DNA of 64,000 bases, from the NCBI GenBank assembly GCA_947632025.1, contig CANRNN010000002.1:62001-126000 (forward strand). The letters are read 5' to 3'. Source of the stretch: an uncultured Clostridia bacterium. Its GTDB lineage: Bacteria > Bacillota > Clostridia > Oscillospirales > Ruminococcaceae. The position numbers were made by a program, and so were the translations under genes. The notes under the pieces are model-generated. The model made no database searches. It was not told where the DNA came from and saw only the letters and a program-made list of their open reading frames with translations. Positions 23,438 to 31,566 of the stretch are shown one piece after another (the first letter of the stretch is position 1; every line of letters starts with the position of its first letter).

Positions 23438-25621
23438 ATGAAATATAAAAAATTTTTCTGCGCGCTGACCGCCGCTGCCGTGGCACTCGGCTCTCTGGGA
23501 GCGGCTGCGCCCGCGGGTCTGTCCGCTTTCGCCGCCGAAAAAGAACCCGATATGACTTTCGACGGTCAGCACGAGCTTGACGACACCTTAAGCGAGAGCG
23601 ACTGGGACTTCAGCGGTCTTACGGATTCCTCGGACGACGAGGAAAAGTACGAGAAAAAGGTAAAAGCCGCGTTCGGAAGTGATCTTAACAAGCTCACCTA
23701 CCGCACTCTTTCGAGAAGGACTTCGCTGGACTTAAGCGGCTGCGGTCTTACAGAGCTTCCCGTGGACGTAATAAAATATATGCCCAACCTCACAAGCATA
23801 AACCTCTCGGATAACTATCTCGAAAACGAGGACGTGCGCGCGCTCTACGCCGACAGCCTTTCAAAACTGCGCTCCATAAACTTAAGCCGCAACTACCTTA
23901 CCGCTATCCCAAGCTGGGTCGTGTCAAGCAGCGCGTCCACAAAGAATTTAAGCGAGAATTTCATAACGGGCTTTGAACCGCGAACAATAAAGACCACCGT
24001 CGACACCTATTACTTCTCCGACGGCGACCCGCTCGGCGTGGACGACTACGGAAACGCTATCTCTATCGAGGATTTCGAGGACAAGATACGCTCTACCGTC
24101 CGTTTCGGCGATAATTCCGAAATTCCCGAATTCATTCTCACGGACGACGAAGGGGAAAGCCGCATAACCGTCGACCTCGAAGCGTTCAAGTCAAAGGCGG
24201 GTCTTACCGACGACGGCGACGCGCTTATAGTATACACAAGCGCCGACAGTATCGTCGTGGATATCCCCGTGGAGCTTGCGGGGCTTGCCGAAACGAACGT
24301 TCAGGCGTACCTTATGAACGGAACAGACCTCTCGTCCGTCAAAATGCTGCTGAACGCGCTTATAGACGAGTTCTCGAAGCTCACCAAGGCGGACTATACC
24401 GAAACGAGCTGGAACAACTACGAGGGCTCTAAAAAGCTCGCCGAGGTCATAAAAGCGTCGGGAACGAGCGATTTCGACATCTACAAAAACGCGTTCGATA
24501 ACCTCAACCGCGCCAGAAAAGCCCTCGCCGAAGTCGCAAGCCAGCCCCTCACCAAAGTAATAGACGAGTACGTCAACAACGCCAAGAATTATAAGGCGGA
24601 AAATTATACCACTTCCTCCTACAGCGCGTTCCAGACGGCGCTCGACGACCTAAACGCCCTCAAAAAGGACTATAAGAACATCACCGCCAAGGAAGCCGAA
24701 TCCGCTATAAAGCGTATGCAGAACGCCATAGCGGGGCTTGTAGGCACGTCCGTGAATGTTCCGAGAACAATACCCAAAAGCGAGTTTGAGCGCGTCTACG
24801 GCACGTCCTCGCGCGTCGAGCGCACGGGCGGTTCGACCCGCGACGGCATACGCTACAGCTGGAGCTTTACGGGTACGGACGTGACCGCGCCCGCCGACTT
24901 CAATCCCGAAATAAAGGACGGAGAAGCAGCCGTTGCCGAGAACGTCCTTATCGAAGCGGGAAGCCTTGACAGCTTTTTCCTGTTCAGCACAGCCCAGACG
25001 GCGGCTTTTCCGGGAACGGGAACGCTTTCCGTGTCCTTTGCAAAAGATATGCCCGTCGGGAAAGTCTACATCTACAAATGGGATACTTCCGCGAAAAGAG
25101 GACTTCTTCAGGGCGAAACGACGCTTTCTGCAGTGACGGACAGCAACGTCTACACCCGCACCGCGAACATTCCCGTATCCGACAGCGGAACATATTACAT
25201 AAGCCCCAAGCTCAACACCTTTGACCTTGTAAGCGACGAATATACGGTCGACAATACCGCAAAGACCATAAAGCTTCCCGTTGCTCTTTCGAGAACGGCG
25301 GCGCAGTTCCGCGCCCAGATGCAGAACGGAAAATACCTCACCATACTCCGCGAGAACGGCACGACCGTTCCCGATTCGGCGGTTATGCTCAACGGAATGA
25401 CCGTTAATTCCCCGAACGGAGAAAAGTATACCGTTTATGTTATGGGCGATGTCACAAACGACGGAAGAGCCGATATTGACGACGCTCTGGAAATACTTAT
25501 AACTTTTCTTGCCGAAAGAAAGACCGAGCCGGTCACAAAATACGGAGATGTGAATTCTGACGGCGTTGCAGACATTGATGATTCGACGGTTATACTGTTG
25601 TCTTATCTGAAAAGCGTATGA
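23438..25621 (+). CDS. Secreted LRR/FIVAR-like protein with C-terminal type I dockerin
   Basis: A 727-residue exported protein with a signal peptide of about 33 residues (KKFFCALTAAAVALGSLG ... AFAAEK). Residues about 85-165 contain leucine-rich repeats (LDLSGCGLTELP, INLSDNYL, INLSRNYLTAIP). Two FIVAR-like helical repeats follow at about 310-445. A beta region then leads to a dockerin at about 665-727 with two Ca-binding repeats (GDVTNDGRADIDDALEIL and GDVNSDGVADIDDSTVIL). The dockerin implies assembly on a cohesin-bearing scaffold. The dual-repeat form is complete. The ribosome site AAAGGGG and a consensus promoter precede it. Confidence 0.85.
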   Translation: MKYKKFFCALTAAAVALGSLGAAAPAGLSAFAAEKEPDMTFDGQHELDDTLSESDWDFSGLTDSSDDEEKYEKKVKAAFGSDLNKLTYRTLSRRTSLDLSGCGLTELPVDVIKYMPNLTSINLSDNYLENEDVRALYADSLSKLRSINLSRNYLTAIPSWVVSSSASTKNLSENFITGFEPRTIKTTVDTYYFSDGDPLGVDDYGNAISIEDFEDKIRSTVRFGDNSEIPEFILTDDEGESRITVDLEAFKSKAGLTDDGDALIVYTSADSIVVDIPVELAGLAETNVQAYLMNGTDLSSVKMLLNALIDEFSKLTKADYTETSWNNYEGSKKLAEVIKASGTSDFDIYKNAFDNLNRARKALAEVASQPLTKVIDEYVNNAKNYKAENYTTSSYSAFQTALDDLNALKKDYKNITAKEAESAIKRMQNAIAGLVGTSVNVPRTIPKSEFERVYGTSSRVERTGGSTRDGIRYSWSFTGTDVTAPADFNPEIKDGEAAVAENVLIEAGSLDSFFLFSTAQTAAFPGTGTLSVSFAKDMPVGKVYIYKWDTSAKRGLLQGETTLSAVTDSNVYTRTANIPVSDSGTYYISPKLNTFDLVSDEYTVDNTAKTIKLPVALSRTAAQFRAQMQNGKYLTILRENGTTVPDSAVMLNGMTVNSPNGEKYTVYVMGDVTNDGRADIDDALEILITFLAERKTEPVTKYGDVNSDGVADIDDSTVILLSYLKSV

Positions 25622-25663
25622 TTATGACAAAGGCGTCATTATCCGCTGTATGAAAGGAATTTT

Positions 25664-26116
25664 ATGGGAACAAAAACGATCGCCGAGAACCGGCAGGTGC
25701 GTCACGAGTACTTTATCCTTGAAAGCTATGAAGCGGGGATAGAGCTGTTCGGCACGGAAGTAAAGTCCATTCGTGCGGGCGGCGTGAACCTCAAGGATTC
25801 GTGGATCTCGATAGACGGCGGAGAGGCGTTCATACGGGGAATGCACATAGCGCCCTACGAGAAAGGCAACATCTTCAACCGCGACCCGTACCGTCCGCGA
25901 AGGCTTCTTATGCACAAGAAGGAGATACTTAAGCTTTTCGGGCAGGTAAAGCAGGCGGGGCTTACGCTGATTCCCGTATCCTTATACTTCAAGGACAGTC
26001 GCGTAAAGGTTCAGGTAGGGCTTTGCAAGGGCAAAAAGCTTTACGACAAACGCGAGGACAGCAAAATTCGGGACACGGCTAGAGAAATAGAGCGCGCAAT
26101 TAAGAATGAAAAGTAA
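25664..26116 (+). CDS. smpB: SsrA-binding protein SmpB
   Basis: A 150-residue OB-fold protein that brings tmRNA to stalled ribosomes. It begins KTIAENRQVRHEYFI, followed by YEAGIELFGTEVKSIRAGGVNLKDS and HIAPYEKGN, the core of the family. The C-terminal tail KLYDKREDSKIRDTAREIER matches the helix that mimics the missing mRNA. AAAGGAATTTT precedes the ATG. No tmRNA gene was found next to it. Confidence 0.96.
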   Translation: MGTKTIAENRQVRHEYFILESYEAGIELFGTEVKSIRAGGVNLKDSWISIDGGEAFIRGMHIAPYEKGNIFNRDPYRPRRLLMHKKEILKLFGQVKQAGLTLIPVSLYFKDSRVKVQVGLCKGKKLYDKREDSKIRDTAREIERAIKNEK

Positions 26117-26136
26117 CGACAACATCGCCACCGCAA

Positions 26137-26354
26137 GAAGTTAGAAGTGAGAGGTTAGAGGTTAGATTTCAAAGTACGTCGGCTTTGCCGACGATTGAAT
26201 TGCTGCGCAAGAGATTAAAACGGATAAATCACTTGTAAGCGCAAAGGGTCATCATCGTCCACAATATTCTCGCGCAATATTACGATAAGTTTTCGTCACG
26301 GCGCGAAGCGAACTGTCAGCGGCGACCCGCCGCTCTAACCCCTAACCTCTAATC
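26137..26354. repeat. Modular repeat, copy 4 (reverse, no terminator)
   Basis: The order is heptads (AGAAGTTAGAAGTGAGAGG), inverted module B with stem CGTCGGC/GCCGACG (26177-26193) and TTGCTGCGCAAGAGATTA, a terminator-less centre (AAATCACTTGTAAGCG), inverted module A (ATTCTCGCGCAATATTACG, TCACGGCGCGAAGCG) and heptads (CTAACCCCTAACCTCTAA). Its right end supplies the stop codon of the minus-strand gene that follows. Confidence 0.85.
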
Positions 26355-27443
26355 GTACTGCTTCCAGATGCTTTCCATTCTCGCTTGGTAATCAATGGAT
26401 GAATTATTCGGGCTCTCCGGACAGGAGCGCTCGTTTTCGTCCCCGTCAAGAATTCCCCGATGTTCGGGAGAGTTGTAAAGCGCCGTTATAAGATACGCTT
26501 TCATATTCCGTATCCCGCTGCCGCTGTAGTTTAAGGATTCCAATACGCGGTCAATGTCCGAACCGTTAAGTTTCAGAAATCTGCCTGCGACGGCTGCGCG
26601 GCTTAATTCTTCACCGTTTACGCGCACAGTTTCCTTCGATGAACATATAACCTCAAGCATAACGTCTATGACTTCATCTGCCTTGTGTCTGTCAATAAAG
26701 TGCTGATACTCAATGTTAGAACGAATCAATTCTAAATACTTTTCCCTTTCCCCCTCCCCCTTCGACTTCTCCGCACCGCCGAAGGCGGTCGGGCGCTTAG
26801 GATTGGTGGGGTCAGGATTAGTTATATTAAGATTATTTATATTAGGATTATTATATAGAGCTGTGCGTTTCGTACAAAGCGAAGTGTGCGTTTCGTACAA
26901 AGCAGTTTGTGCAAAACGCTCAAAGCTGTTTGCGCGTTCCGTACATACAGTATCGTCCGTTTCGGCAGGTTTGGGCCGGATTTCTTCCGGAACAGGCTGA
27001 ACAGTCGGGACATTTTCCTGAACGGGCTGAACATTTTCCGTAAAATTACGGACGGAGCGTTCGGGGGTCTGGGAATAGGGATTGAAAGAGGACATAATTT
27101 CATCGCCCTCTACGAGATATTTTTTGAGGAGTTCCAAATCGTCCACGACGTGAAAACAGCGTCGGGAAGATTTTCCGCGCTTCTCGAAGAGGACAAGTCC
27201 CGCGCGGACGAGCAGACCTATAGCGGAATCCTGCTGACGGCGCGAGAGTGCGGTACTTTCCTGAAGGTCGGAGAGGGTCGAATAGAAGAATCCCTCGCTG
27301 TCGAGCATACCGCGCTCCTCGTAGTAGCATTGTTTTGAGAGCAGGGACGAATAGACCACTGCTGCGTTAAGTCCGAGCGAATGAGCCAAGGGTCGGTTCA
27401 CCGAAACCGTATTATTAAAATTCAAGATAGAAGTAATTAACAT
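26349..27443 (-). CDS. Replication-initiator-like protein (DUF6017-type C-terminus)
   Basis: A 364-residue protein starting MLITSILNFNNTV after GGAGGTG. The N-terminal 110 residues form a winged-helix DNA-binding region (SLGLNAAVVYSSLLSKQCYY ... LSDLQESTALSRRQQDSAIGLLVRAGLVLFEKRG) of the kind found in plasmid and conjugative-element replication initiators. A long low-complexity linker contains NPNINNLNITNPDPTNP. The C-terminus (EYQHFIDRHKADEVIDVMLEVICSSKETVRVNGE ... GSGIRNMKAYLITALYNS) matches the DUF6017 type. No origin or mobilisation genes are near, so it is probably a leftover of an integrated element. Its TAG stop lies in repeat copy 4. Confidence 0.75.
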   Translation of the reverse strand: MLITSILNFNNTVSVNRPLAHSLGLNAAVVYSSLLSKQCYYEERGMLDSEGFFYSTLSDLQESTALSRRQQDSAIGLLVRAGLVLFEKRGKSSRRCFHVVDDLELLKKYLVEGDEIMSSFNPYSQTPERSVRNFTENVQPVQENVPTVQPVPEEIRPKPAETDDTVCTERANSFERFAQTALYETHTSLCTKRTALYNNPNINNLNITNPDPTNPKRPTAFGGAEKSKGEGEREKYLELIRSNIEYQHFIDRHKADEVIDVMLEVICSSKETVRVNGEELSRAAVAGRFLKLNGSDIDRVLESLNYSGSGIRNMKAYLITALYNSPEHRGILDGDENERSCPESPNNSSIDYQARMESIWKQYD

Positions 27444-27498
27444 AAGAATACACCTCCTATTTAGATTGTAAAACATTTTGAAATGCAAAAAAATGAAG

Positions 27499-27600
27499 AA
27501 AGAGGTTAGAGGTAAGAGGTTAGATTTCAAAGTACGTCGGCTTTGCCGACGATTGAATTGCTACGCAAGAGAATAAAACGGACGAAAAGCGGGATTTTAG
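27499..27600. repeat. Modular repeat, copy 5 (partial: heptads and module B)
   Basis: Heptads (GAGGTTAGAGGTAAGAGG) and inverted module B (AAAGTACGTCGGCTTTGCCG ... TTGCTACGCAAGAGAATA) are followed by unrelated sequence at about 27585. It lies just upstream of the initiator-like gene. Confidence 0.75.
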
Positions 27601-27656
27601 TGCATAATGCCTAAAATTTCTCTGCTAAAAATCTAAATATTTATGCATTTAGTATC

Positions 27657-27685
27657 TTGTAATGCAAAGTACTTTGGTGTATAAT
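27657..27685 (+). promoter_or_regulatory. Sigma-A promoter of a putative small RNA
   Basis: TTGTAA (27657-27662) and TATAAT (27680-27685) are 17 bp apart and directly precede the long hairpin at 27691-27774. A palindrome (TGCATAA ... TTATGCA, 27601-27647) lies upstream. Confidence 0.7.
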
Positions 27686-27690
27686 AGAGT

Positions 27691-27774
27691 TATGGGGAAC
27701 AGGGGCGCGGATTCCAAAAAAACAAACTCTGCCCGTACACACAATTCTCTTCAAGGCGCTCCTGTAACCTCATA
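27691..27774 (+). ncRNA. Putative structured small RNA (long imperfect hairpin)
   Basis: TATGGGG (27691-27697) pairs with CCTCATA (27768-27774). After a 2x2 internal loop, ACAGGGGCGC (27699-27708) pairs with GCGCTCCTGT (27756-27765), including one G-U. A 47-base loop region remains. A consensus promoter ends six bases upstream. There is no open reading frame, and no clear terminator follows. I do not recognise a family; it could also be a leader for the padR operon. Confidence 0.5.
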
Positions 27775-27821
27775 TCTGGTACATAATCAAAACTTGACAG
27801 TTAAAAAAAGGTTGAAAGTGT

Positions 27822-28023
27822 GTAGAAGTTAGAAGTGAGAGGTTAGAAGTTAGATTACAAAGTACGTCGGCTTTGCCGACGATTTCAATTGCTACGCAAA
27901 AGATTATAACGGATAAATCACTTGCAAGCGACAAGGCGCATCATCGTCCACAATATTCTCGCGCAATATTACGATAAGTTTTTGTCCACGCGCGAAGCGA
28001 ACGCCCGCGGCGGCAGCCGCAGG
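27822..28023. repeat. Modular repeat, copy 6 (reverse, no terminator)
   Basis: Heptads (TAGAAGTTAGAAGTGAGAGG) lead into inverted module B with stem CGTCGGC/GCCGACG, the centre AAATCACTTGCAAGCG and inverted module A (ATTCTCGCGCAATATTACG, GTCCACGCGCGAAGCG). It ends in CGCCCGCGGCGGCAGCCGC without right-hand heptads. It forms the upstream region of the padR operon. Confidence 0.85.
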
Positions 28024-28057
28024 TAATGAAAACAATCACTAAGGGGTGACGATAAAC

Positions 28058-28390
28058 GTGAATTCCCAAATGAAACGCGGTACATTAGAGATGATCGTGC
28101 TTAGTGTGGTCCGGCGCGGGGACTGCTACGGGTACGAGCTGGTACAGCGTATCTCGGAATGTATGGAAATAACCGAGGGAACAGTCTACCCGCTTATGAA
28201 ACGCCTGAAAGACAGCGGTCTTATCGAAAGCTATATAGTGGAATCTTCAGAAGGTCCGCCAAGAAAATACTACAGGATAACAGATAACGGAAAGGGAAAG
28301 CTTGCCGCCTTGTCCGTGGAATGGTTCGCGTTCGTGAAAAGCGTAAGCAGGCTCTTGAAGGGGGACAGCTCAGATGATAGCAACGAATAA
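28058..28390 (+). CDS. PadR-family transcriptional regulator
   Basis: A 110-residue winged-helix repressor. It begins MNSQMKRGTLEMIVLSVVRRGDCYGYELVQRIS, the PadR signature, followed by EGTVYPLMKRLKDSGLIESY and RKYYRITDNGKGKL. The GTG at 28058 follows AAGGGGTG at 8 bases; an upstream in-frame GTG overlaps that site. It overlaps the next gene by 17 bp. PadR/HAAS/DUF4097 operons are a known arrangement in Firmicutes thought to sense envelope stress, with the regulator controlling its own operon. Confidence 0.92.
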   Translation: MNSQMKRGTLEMIVLSVVRRGDCYGYELVQRISECMEITEGTVYPLMKRLKDSGLIESYIVESSEGPPRKYYRITDNGKGKLAALSVEWFAFVKSVSRLLKGDSSDDSNE

Positions 28391-29426
28391 AAAGGAGTTT
28401 TTCGAGCTTCTGGACTACGAACTGAAACGCGTGGGAATAGAAGAAAATGCCGATATCCTCGCGGACTTTGAGGAGCATTTCGCCGACGGCGCTATGAGAG
28501 GTATCCCCGAAGAACAAACAGCAGAACGTCTGGGAGATATAAAGGAAATTGTAAGAGGTTATCTCAACCTCGAAAGCTCCCGTATAAACTCTATTATGGA
28601 ACGGGAACAGGAACGAAAGAAAATTTCCCTCACAAAGCCCGGTCGCTCAAATCCCGCAGATTTGTCACTTATGGACGCACGAAGCCTCGCAAACTCCGAC
28701 GCGGTTCGGGAATTTACCCCCCGCCACCTCTCCGAGGAAATTTATCCTAACGCGGGAACACTCAACAGCACAAATGTTCAAAGCGTTCCGACTTCTTCTC
28801 AAAGCACCTCTAAGCCCGTTCAGGGAGCGGTGAATATGGCGGCTCAAAGCTCAGTCCAAAACAACGCAGGACAAGCCCCGAACTCCACCCCGCAGACAGG
28901 TCAGAACGGCGGTAATGTTAATAATTCCGGAAGTTTTAACAGTTTCAACAAAAGTTTCAACAATAATTTTAACAATAATCTTAACAACGGAGTGCCGCAG
29001 CCGAACAATTCGTTCAGAGAAAACTACAGCAGCGACCGAAAAGGCGTGCTCCCGTCACAATACAAGAAGGTAACAGGCAAAAAGCCGTCGTACAAAATAA
29101 TAGATTTCTCGAACAAGTCGGTAAAGGTAAACGGCGCAAAGCTCGCAAGGGAAATAGTGCTGGACGTGCTTTTGTGGAGCTGGCTGCTGCCGCTGGTGGT
29201 GACGCTGACGGTGGAATTGTTCGTGTGGCTGACGACGTCGTCGTTTACAAACGGGATCGGAGCGTTCACGTCCCATTATTTTATAGTAAGCAGAGTGTTT
29301 CTGGCGATGGGATATTTCTCCGCGTCGGTGCTGTGCGCGCTGCTCGGATTATCAATGATAAGACCCGTGGTAATGCTCGTGAAATACGTCATAAACCGTC
29401 ATATACGGGTCATATTCGATATGTAA
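28374..29426 (+). CDS. HAAS/DUF1700-type membrane protein with Asn-rich linker
   Basis: A 350-residue protein. The N-terminal 75 residues (NKKEFFELLDYELKRVGIEE ... FADGAMRGIPEEQTAERLGDIKEIVRGYL) are a HAAS/DUF1700 helical domain. Residues about 115-225 are a Ser/Asn/Gln-rich spacer with runs such as SFNNNFNNNLNNG. The C-terminal part holds two long hydrophobic segments (VLLWSWLLPLVVTLTVELFVW and VFLAMGYFSASVLCALLGL). The HAAS domain is thought to contact the PadR regulator. The long Asn-rich spacer is unusual. Confidence 0.82.
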   Translation: MIATNKKEFFELLDYELKRVGIEENADILADFEEHFADGAMRGIPEEQTAERLGDIKEIVRGYLNLESSRINSIMEREQERKKISLTKPGRSNPADLSLMDARSLANSDAVREFTPRHLSEEIYPNAGTLNSTNVQSVPTSSQSTSKPVQGAVNMAAQSSVQNNAGQAPNSTPQTGQNGGNVNNSGSFNSFNKSFNNNFNNNLNNGVPQPNNSFRENYSSDRKGVLPSQYKKVTGKKPSYKIIDFSNKSVKVNGAKLAREIVLDVLLWSWLLPLVVTLTVELFVWLTTSSFTNGIGAFTSHYFIVSRVFLAMGYFSASVLCALLGLSMIRPVVMLVKYVINRHIRVIFDM

Positions 29427-29447
29427 GTCAAGGGGGCGGATACGGCT

Positions 29448-30848
29448 ATGATAAAAGGAATAATAATTTCCGCAGCAATAAGCGTGACGTGCTTTCTGAT
29501 ATTCTTTGCGACGGAAGCACTGTACAGCGTCGTGCGCTCGTCGGGATACGACCGTAATGCAAATTCGGTATACATCGTCGAAAACGCCGAAGAAACACGG
29601 GCGGTGTTCGATACGGTGGTTCAGGGAACGGATTCCAAAACCGACTATATGTGGACGGTCAACAACGATTTCCCGAATATACACCTCAACACTTCGGGCG
29701 CGAGAGTCTTTGTAAAACAGTACGACGGCGACAGAATAAATATCTATGCGAGAGTGCCCAGCGGCAAGAAAATACACGCCGCGGCGCGGTATACTCCCGA
29801 CGATTCAGACCTCACCATAATTGCGGCAGAGCCGAACGTTTCGTTTGACGACCAGTCCGACACGTTCAATACCGTAAACTGGCGCGAGGACGTTTTCGGC
29901 GGGGACGACGGGATAGAGCTTGTCATCTCGTTTCCGAGGACGATATATGATACTCTGGAAATAAAGCACGGTTCGGGAGAGATGTATATTTCCGACCTCT
30001 ATTCCGAAAACACGAATATTGCGGTAGGTTCGGGAACGCTCGCATTTGAACGCAGCCGCGAATATCTGTCATACGCGCTGAGTACGCAGATAAACTCCGG
30101 AAAAGCGTCGCTTAAAAACGTCTACGCGCGTTCGTCGACTGTGGCGGTAAATTCGGGAACGCTGCTTGCGGAATACGGCGAAAACGGCTTCGCGCCGGCA
30201 TATATGAGCCTTGATATGAAATCGGGAAAGGCATATGTAAACGGCGGGACGTTCAAGGAATTTACCGCGAAGCTGGATTCGGGAAAGCTTATGGGAAACT
30301 TCTCGTCCGAGAAGCTTAACGCCGACGTCGGTACGGGACGCGCCGACCTTGCGGCAAAGGTGCTTTCGGAAGCGGAGCTTGATGTTTCGGGCGGAAAGCT
30401 CTGCCTGTATCCTGCCGAGGGCGGAAGTCTGGACGCGGTCTTTGTGACTTCGGGAAGTATCGAGCTTGAATACGACGGCTTGTCAAGAATGCTTACTGCC
30501 GATACCGACGACAACGCCGAATTCGGCAGCGGAGATAGTTTTATCAGCGCGTCGGTGGAAACGGGGTCGATATTTATCGGGGAATATGAAAAAGCTCCGT
30601 CCATAGAATTCACCTACCCGCTTGACCCCATACCCGAAGCGCCCACCATCTCGGCAGCTACGGACAATGGCACGGGAGTAACAGTTATTGAGCCTGACAC
30701 GGCATCTGCATATATAGGGTCAATTTCCTCCGGATATATTTCTTCAAATCAAGAACCGCAGGACAGCGGAGTGCAGCAGGATATTCCCGAACAGTCTGAC
30801 AGTGTTGAATCATCTACTTTTATCGGAAATGAGGAAAAGCAAACGTGA
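29448..30848 (+). CDS. DUF4097-type beta-helix envelope protein
   Basis: A 466-residue protein with one N-terminal membrane segment (IIISAAISVTCFLIFFATEALYSV). Repeated short beta strands follow (LEIKHGSGEMYISDLYSENTNIAVGSG, INSGKASLKNVYA, VNSGTLLAEY, LDSGKLMGNF), typical of the DUF4097 adhesin-like beta-helix. The last 90 residues are a Pro/Ser/Gln-rich tail. It lies 21 bp behind the HAAS gene in the same operon. It is probably the sensor or effector facing outwards. Confidence 0.82.
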   Translation: MIKGIIISAAISVTCFLIFFATEALYSVVRSSGYDRNANSVYIVENAEETRAVFDTVVQGTDSKTDYMWTVNNDFPNIHLNTSGARVFVKQYDGDRINIYARVPSGKKIHAAARYTPDDSDLTIIAAEPNVSFDDQSDTFNTVNWREDVFGGDDGIELVISFPRTIYDTLEIKHGSGEMYISDLYSENTNIAVGSGTLAFERSREYLSYALSTQINSGKASLKNVYARSSTVAVNSGTLLAEYGENGFAPAYMSLDMKSGKAYVNGGTFKEFTAKLDSGKLMGNFSSEKLNADVGTGRADLAAKVLSEAELDVSGGKLCLYPAEGGSLDAVFVTSGSIELEYDGLSRMLTADTDDNAEFGSGDSFISASVETGSIFIGEYEKAPSIEFTYPLDPIPEAPTISAATDNGTGVTVIEPDTASAYIGSISSGYISSNQEPQDSGVQQDIPEQSDSVESSTFIGNEEKQT

Positions 30849-31039
30849 AAAAACTGTTTATAATTAAATTATTTGGAACAAAGTTTTCTTTTACCGTACC
30901 TGTTGGATTCTCGTTCGGAGAAATATCGGAAGAGCAGCTCAAATTCTGCACAAAGGCAAAACGAATTTTTTGTCCACACATTGCAACTGGCGGCTCGCCG
31001 CCGCGGGCGTTCGCTTCGCGCCGTGACAAAAGTTTATAA
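30845..31039 (+). pseudogene. Possible gene remnant running into repeat copy 7
   Basis: A GTG overlapping the DUF4097 stop opens a frame MKKLFIIKLFGTKFSFTVPVGFS... of 64 codons. The last third is encoded by the repeat (GGSPPRAFASRRDKSL). The first 40 residues could be a short peptide or the beginning of a gene cut by the repeat insertion. Confidence 0.3.
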
Positions 31040-31214
31040 CAGTATTGCGCGAGAATATAGTGGATAATTTTCACAGAAAAAGGTCGGCGAAACAAATCGT
31101 CGACCTTTAATTTTTAGTTATCCGTTTTAACTTCTTGCGTAGCAATTCAATCGTTCGCGTCAGCGAACGTACTTTGTAATCTAACCTCTAACTTCTCACC
31201 TCTAACCTCTCTAA
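30985..31214. repeat. Modular repeat, copy 7 (forward, with terminator)
   Basis: Module A (GGCGGCTCGCCGCCGCGGGC, TTCGCTTCGCGCCGTGACA, ATTGCGCGAGAATATAGTGG) starts without left heptads. The terminator GGTCGGCGA/TCGTCGACC (31082-31105), module B with stem CGTTCGC/GCGAACG (31152-31169), and inverted heptads (TCTAACCTCTAACTTCTCAC) follow. Confidence 0.85.
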
Positions 31215-31290
31215 AACAGCATTTATTTGCAGTTTATTTTGTGTTAAAATATAGATAACACAGAAGTAATATAAAAATTGAGGTGATACA

Positions 31291-31566
31291 ATGTCCGCTA
31301 AAATGTCTGTCGGCGAATATCTCGAAAAGTATAACAGCTCCTTCGTTAAATTCGGAAGAATGTTCGCTAAAAAACTTACAGATGAAAACCTTATCTCCGC
31401 TCTGGCAGAAAAGGATCTCGAAAAACTCGCTAAGGTCTGGAAGCTCGTGTTTGAAATGCTTTCGGAAAACTCCGATAACGATAAGACCGATAAGCTTGCC
31501 GAGCTTATCTCCGCTTACGTTCAGCCCGAATCTTCAGACCCCGACAAGGAGTGTGACGACGAATGA
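31291..31566 (+). CDS. Small acidic helical protein paired with the terminase
   Basis: A 91-residue protein (MSAKMSVGEYLEKYNSSFVK) without a recognised family. It is largely helical with an acidic tail (PESSDPDKECDDE). GAGGTGATACA precedes the ATG, and the stop overlaps the terminase start by 4 bp. Its position suggests a small terminase subunit or an accessory factor, but no DNA-binding motif is clear. Confidence 0.6.
   Translation: MSAKMSVGEYLEKYNSSFVKFGRMFAKKLTDENLISALAEKDLEKLAKVWKLVFEMLSENSDNDKTDKLAELISAYVQPESSDPDKECDDE

Noticed and set aside
27691-27774. tmRNA next to smpB.
   Set aside because: Too short, with no tRNA-Ala-like ends or tag frame.
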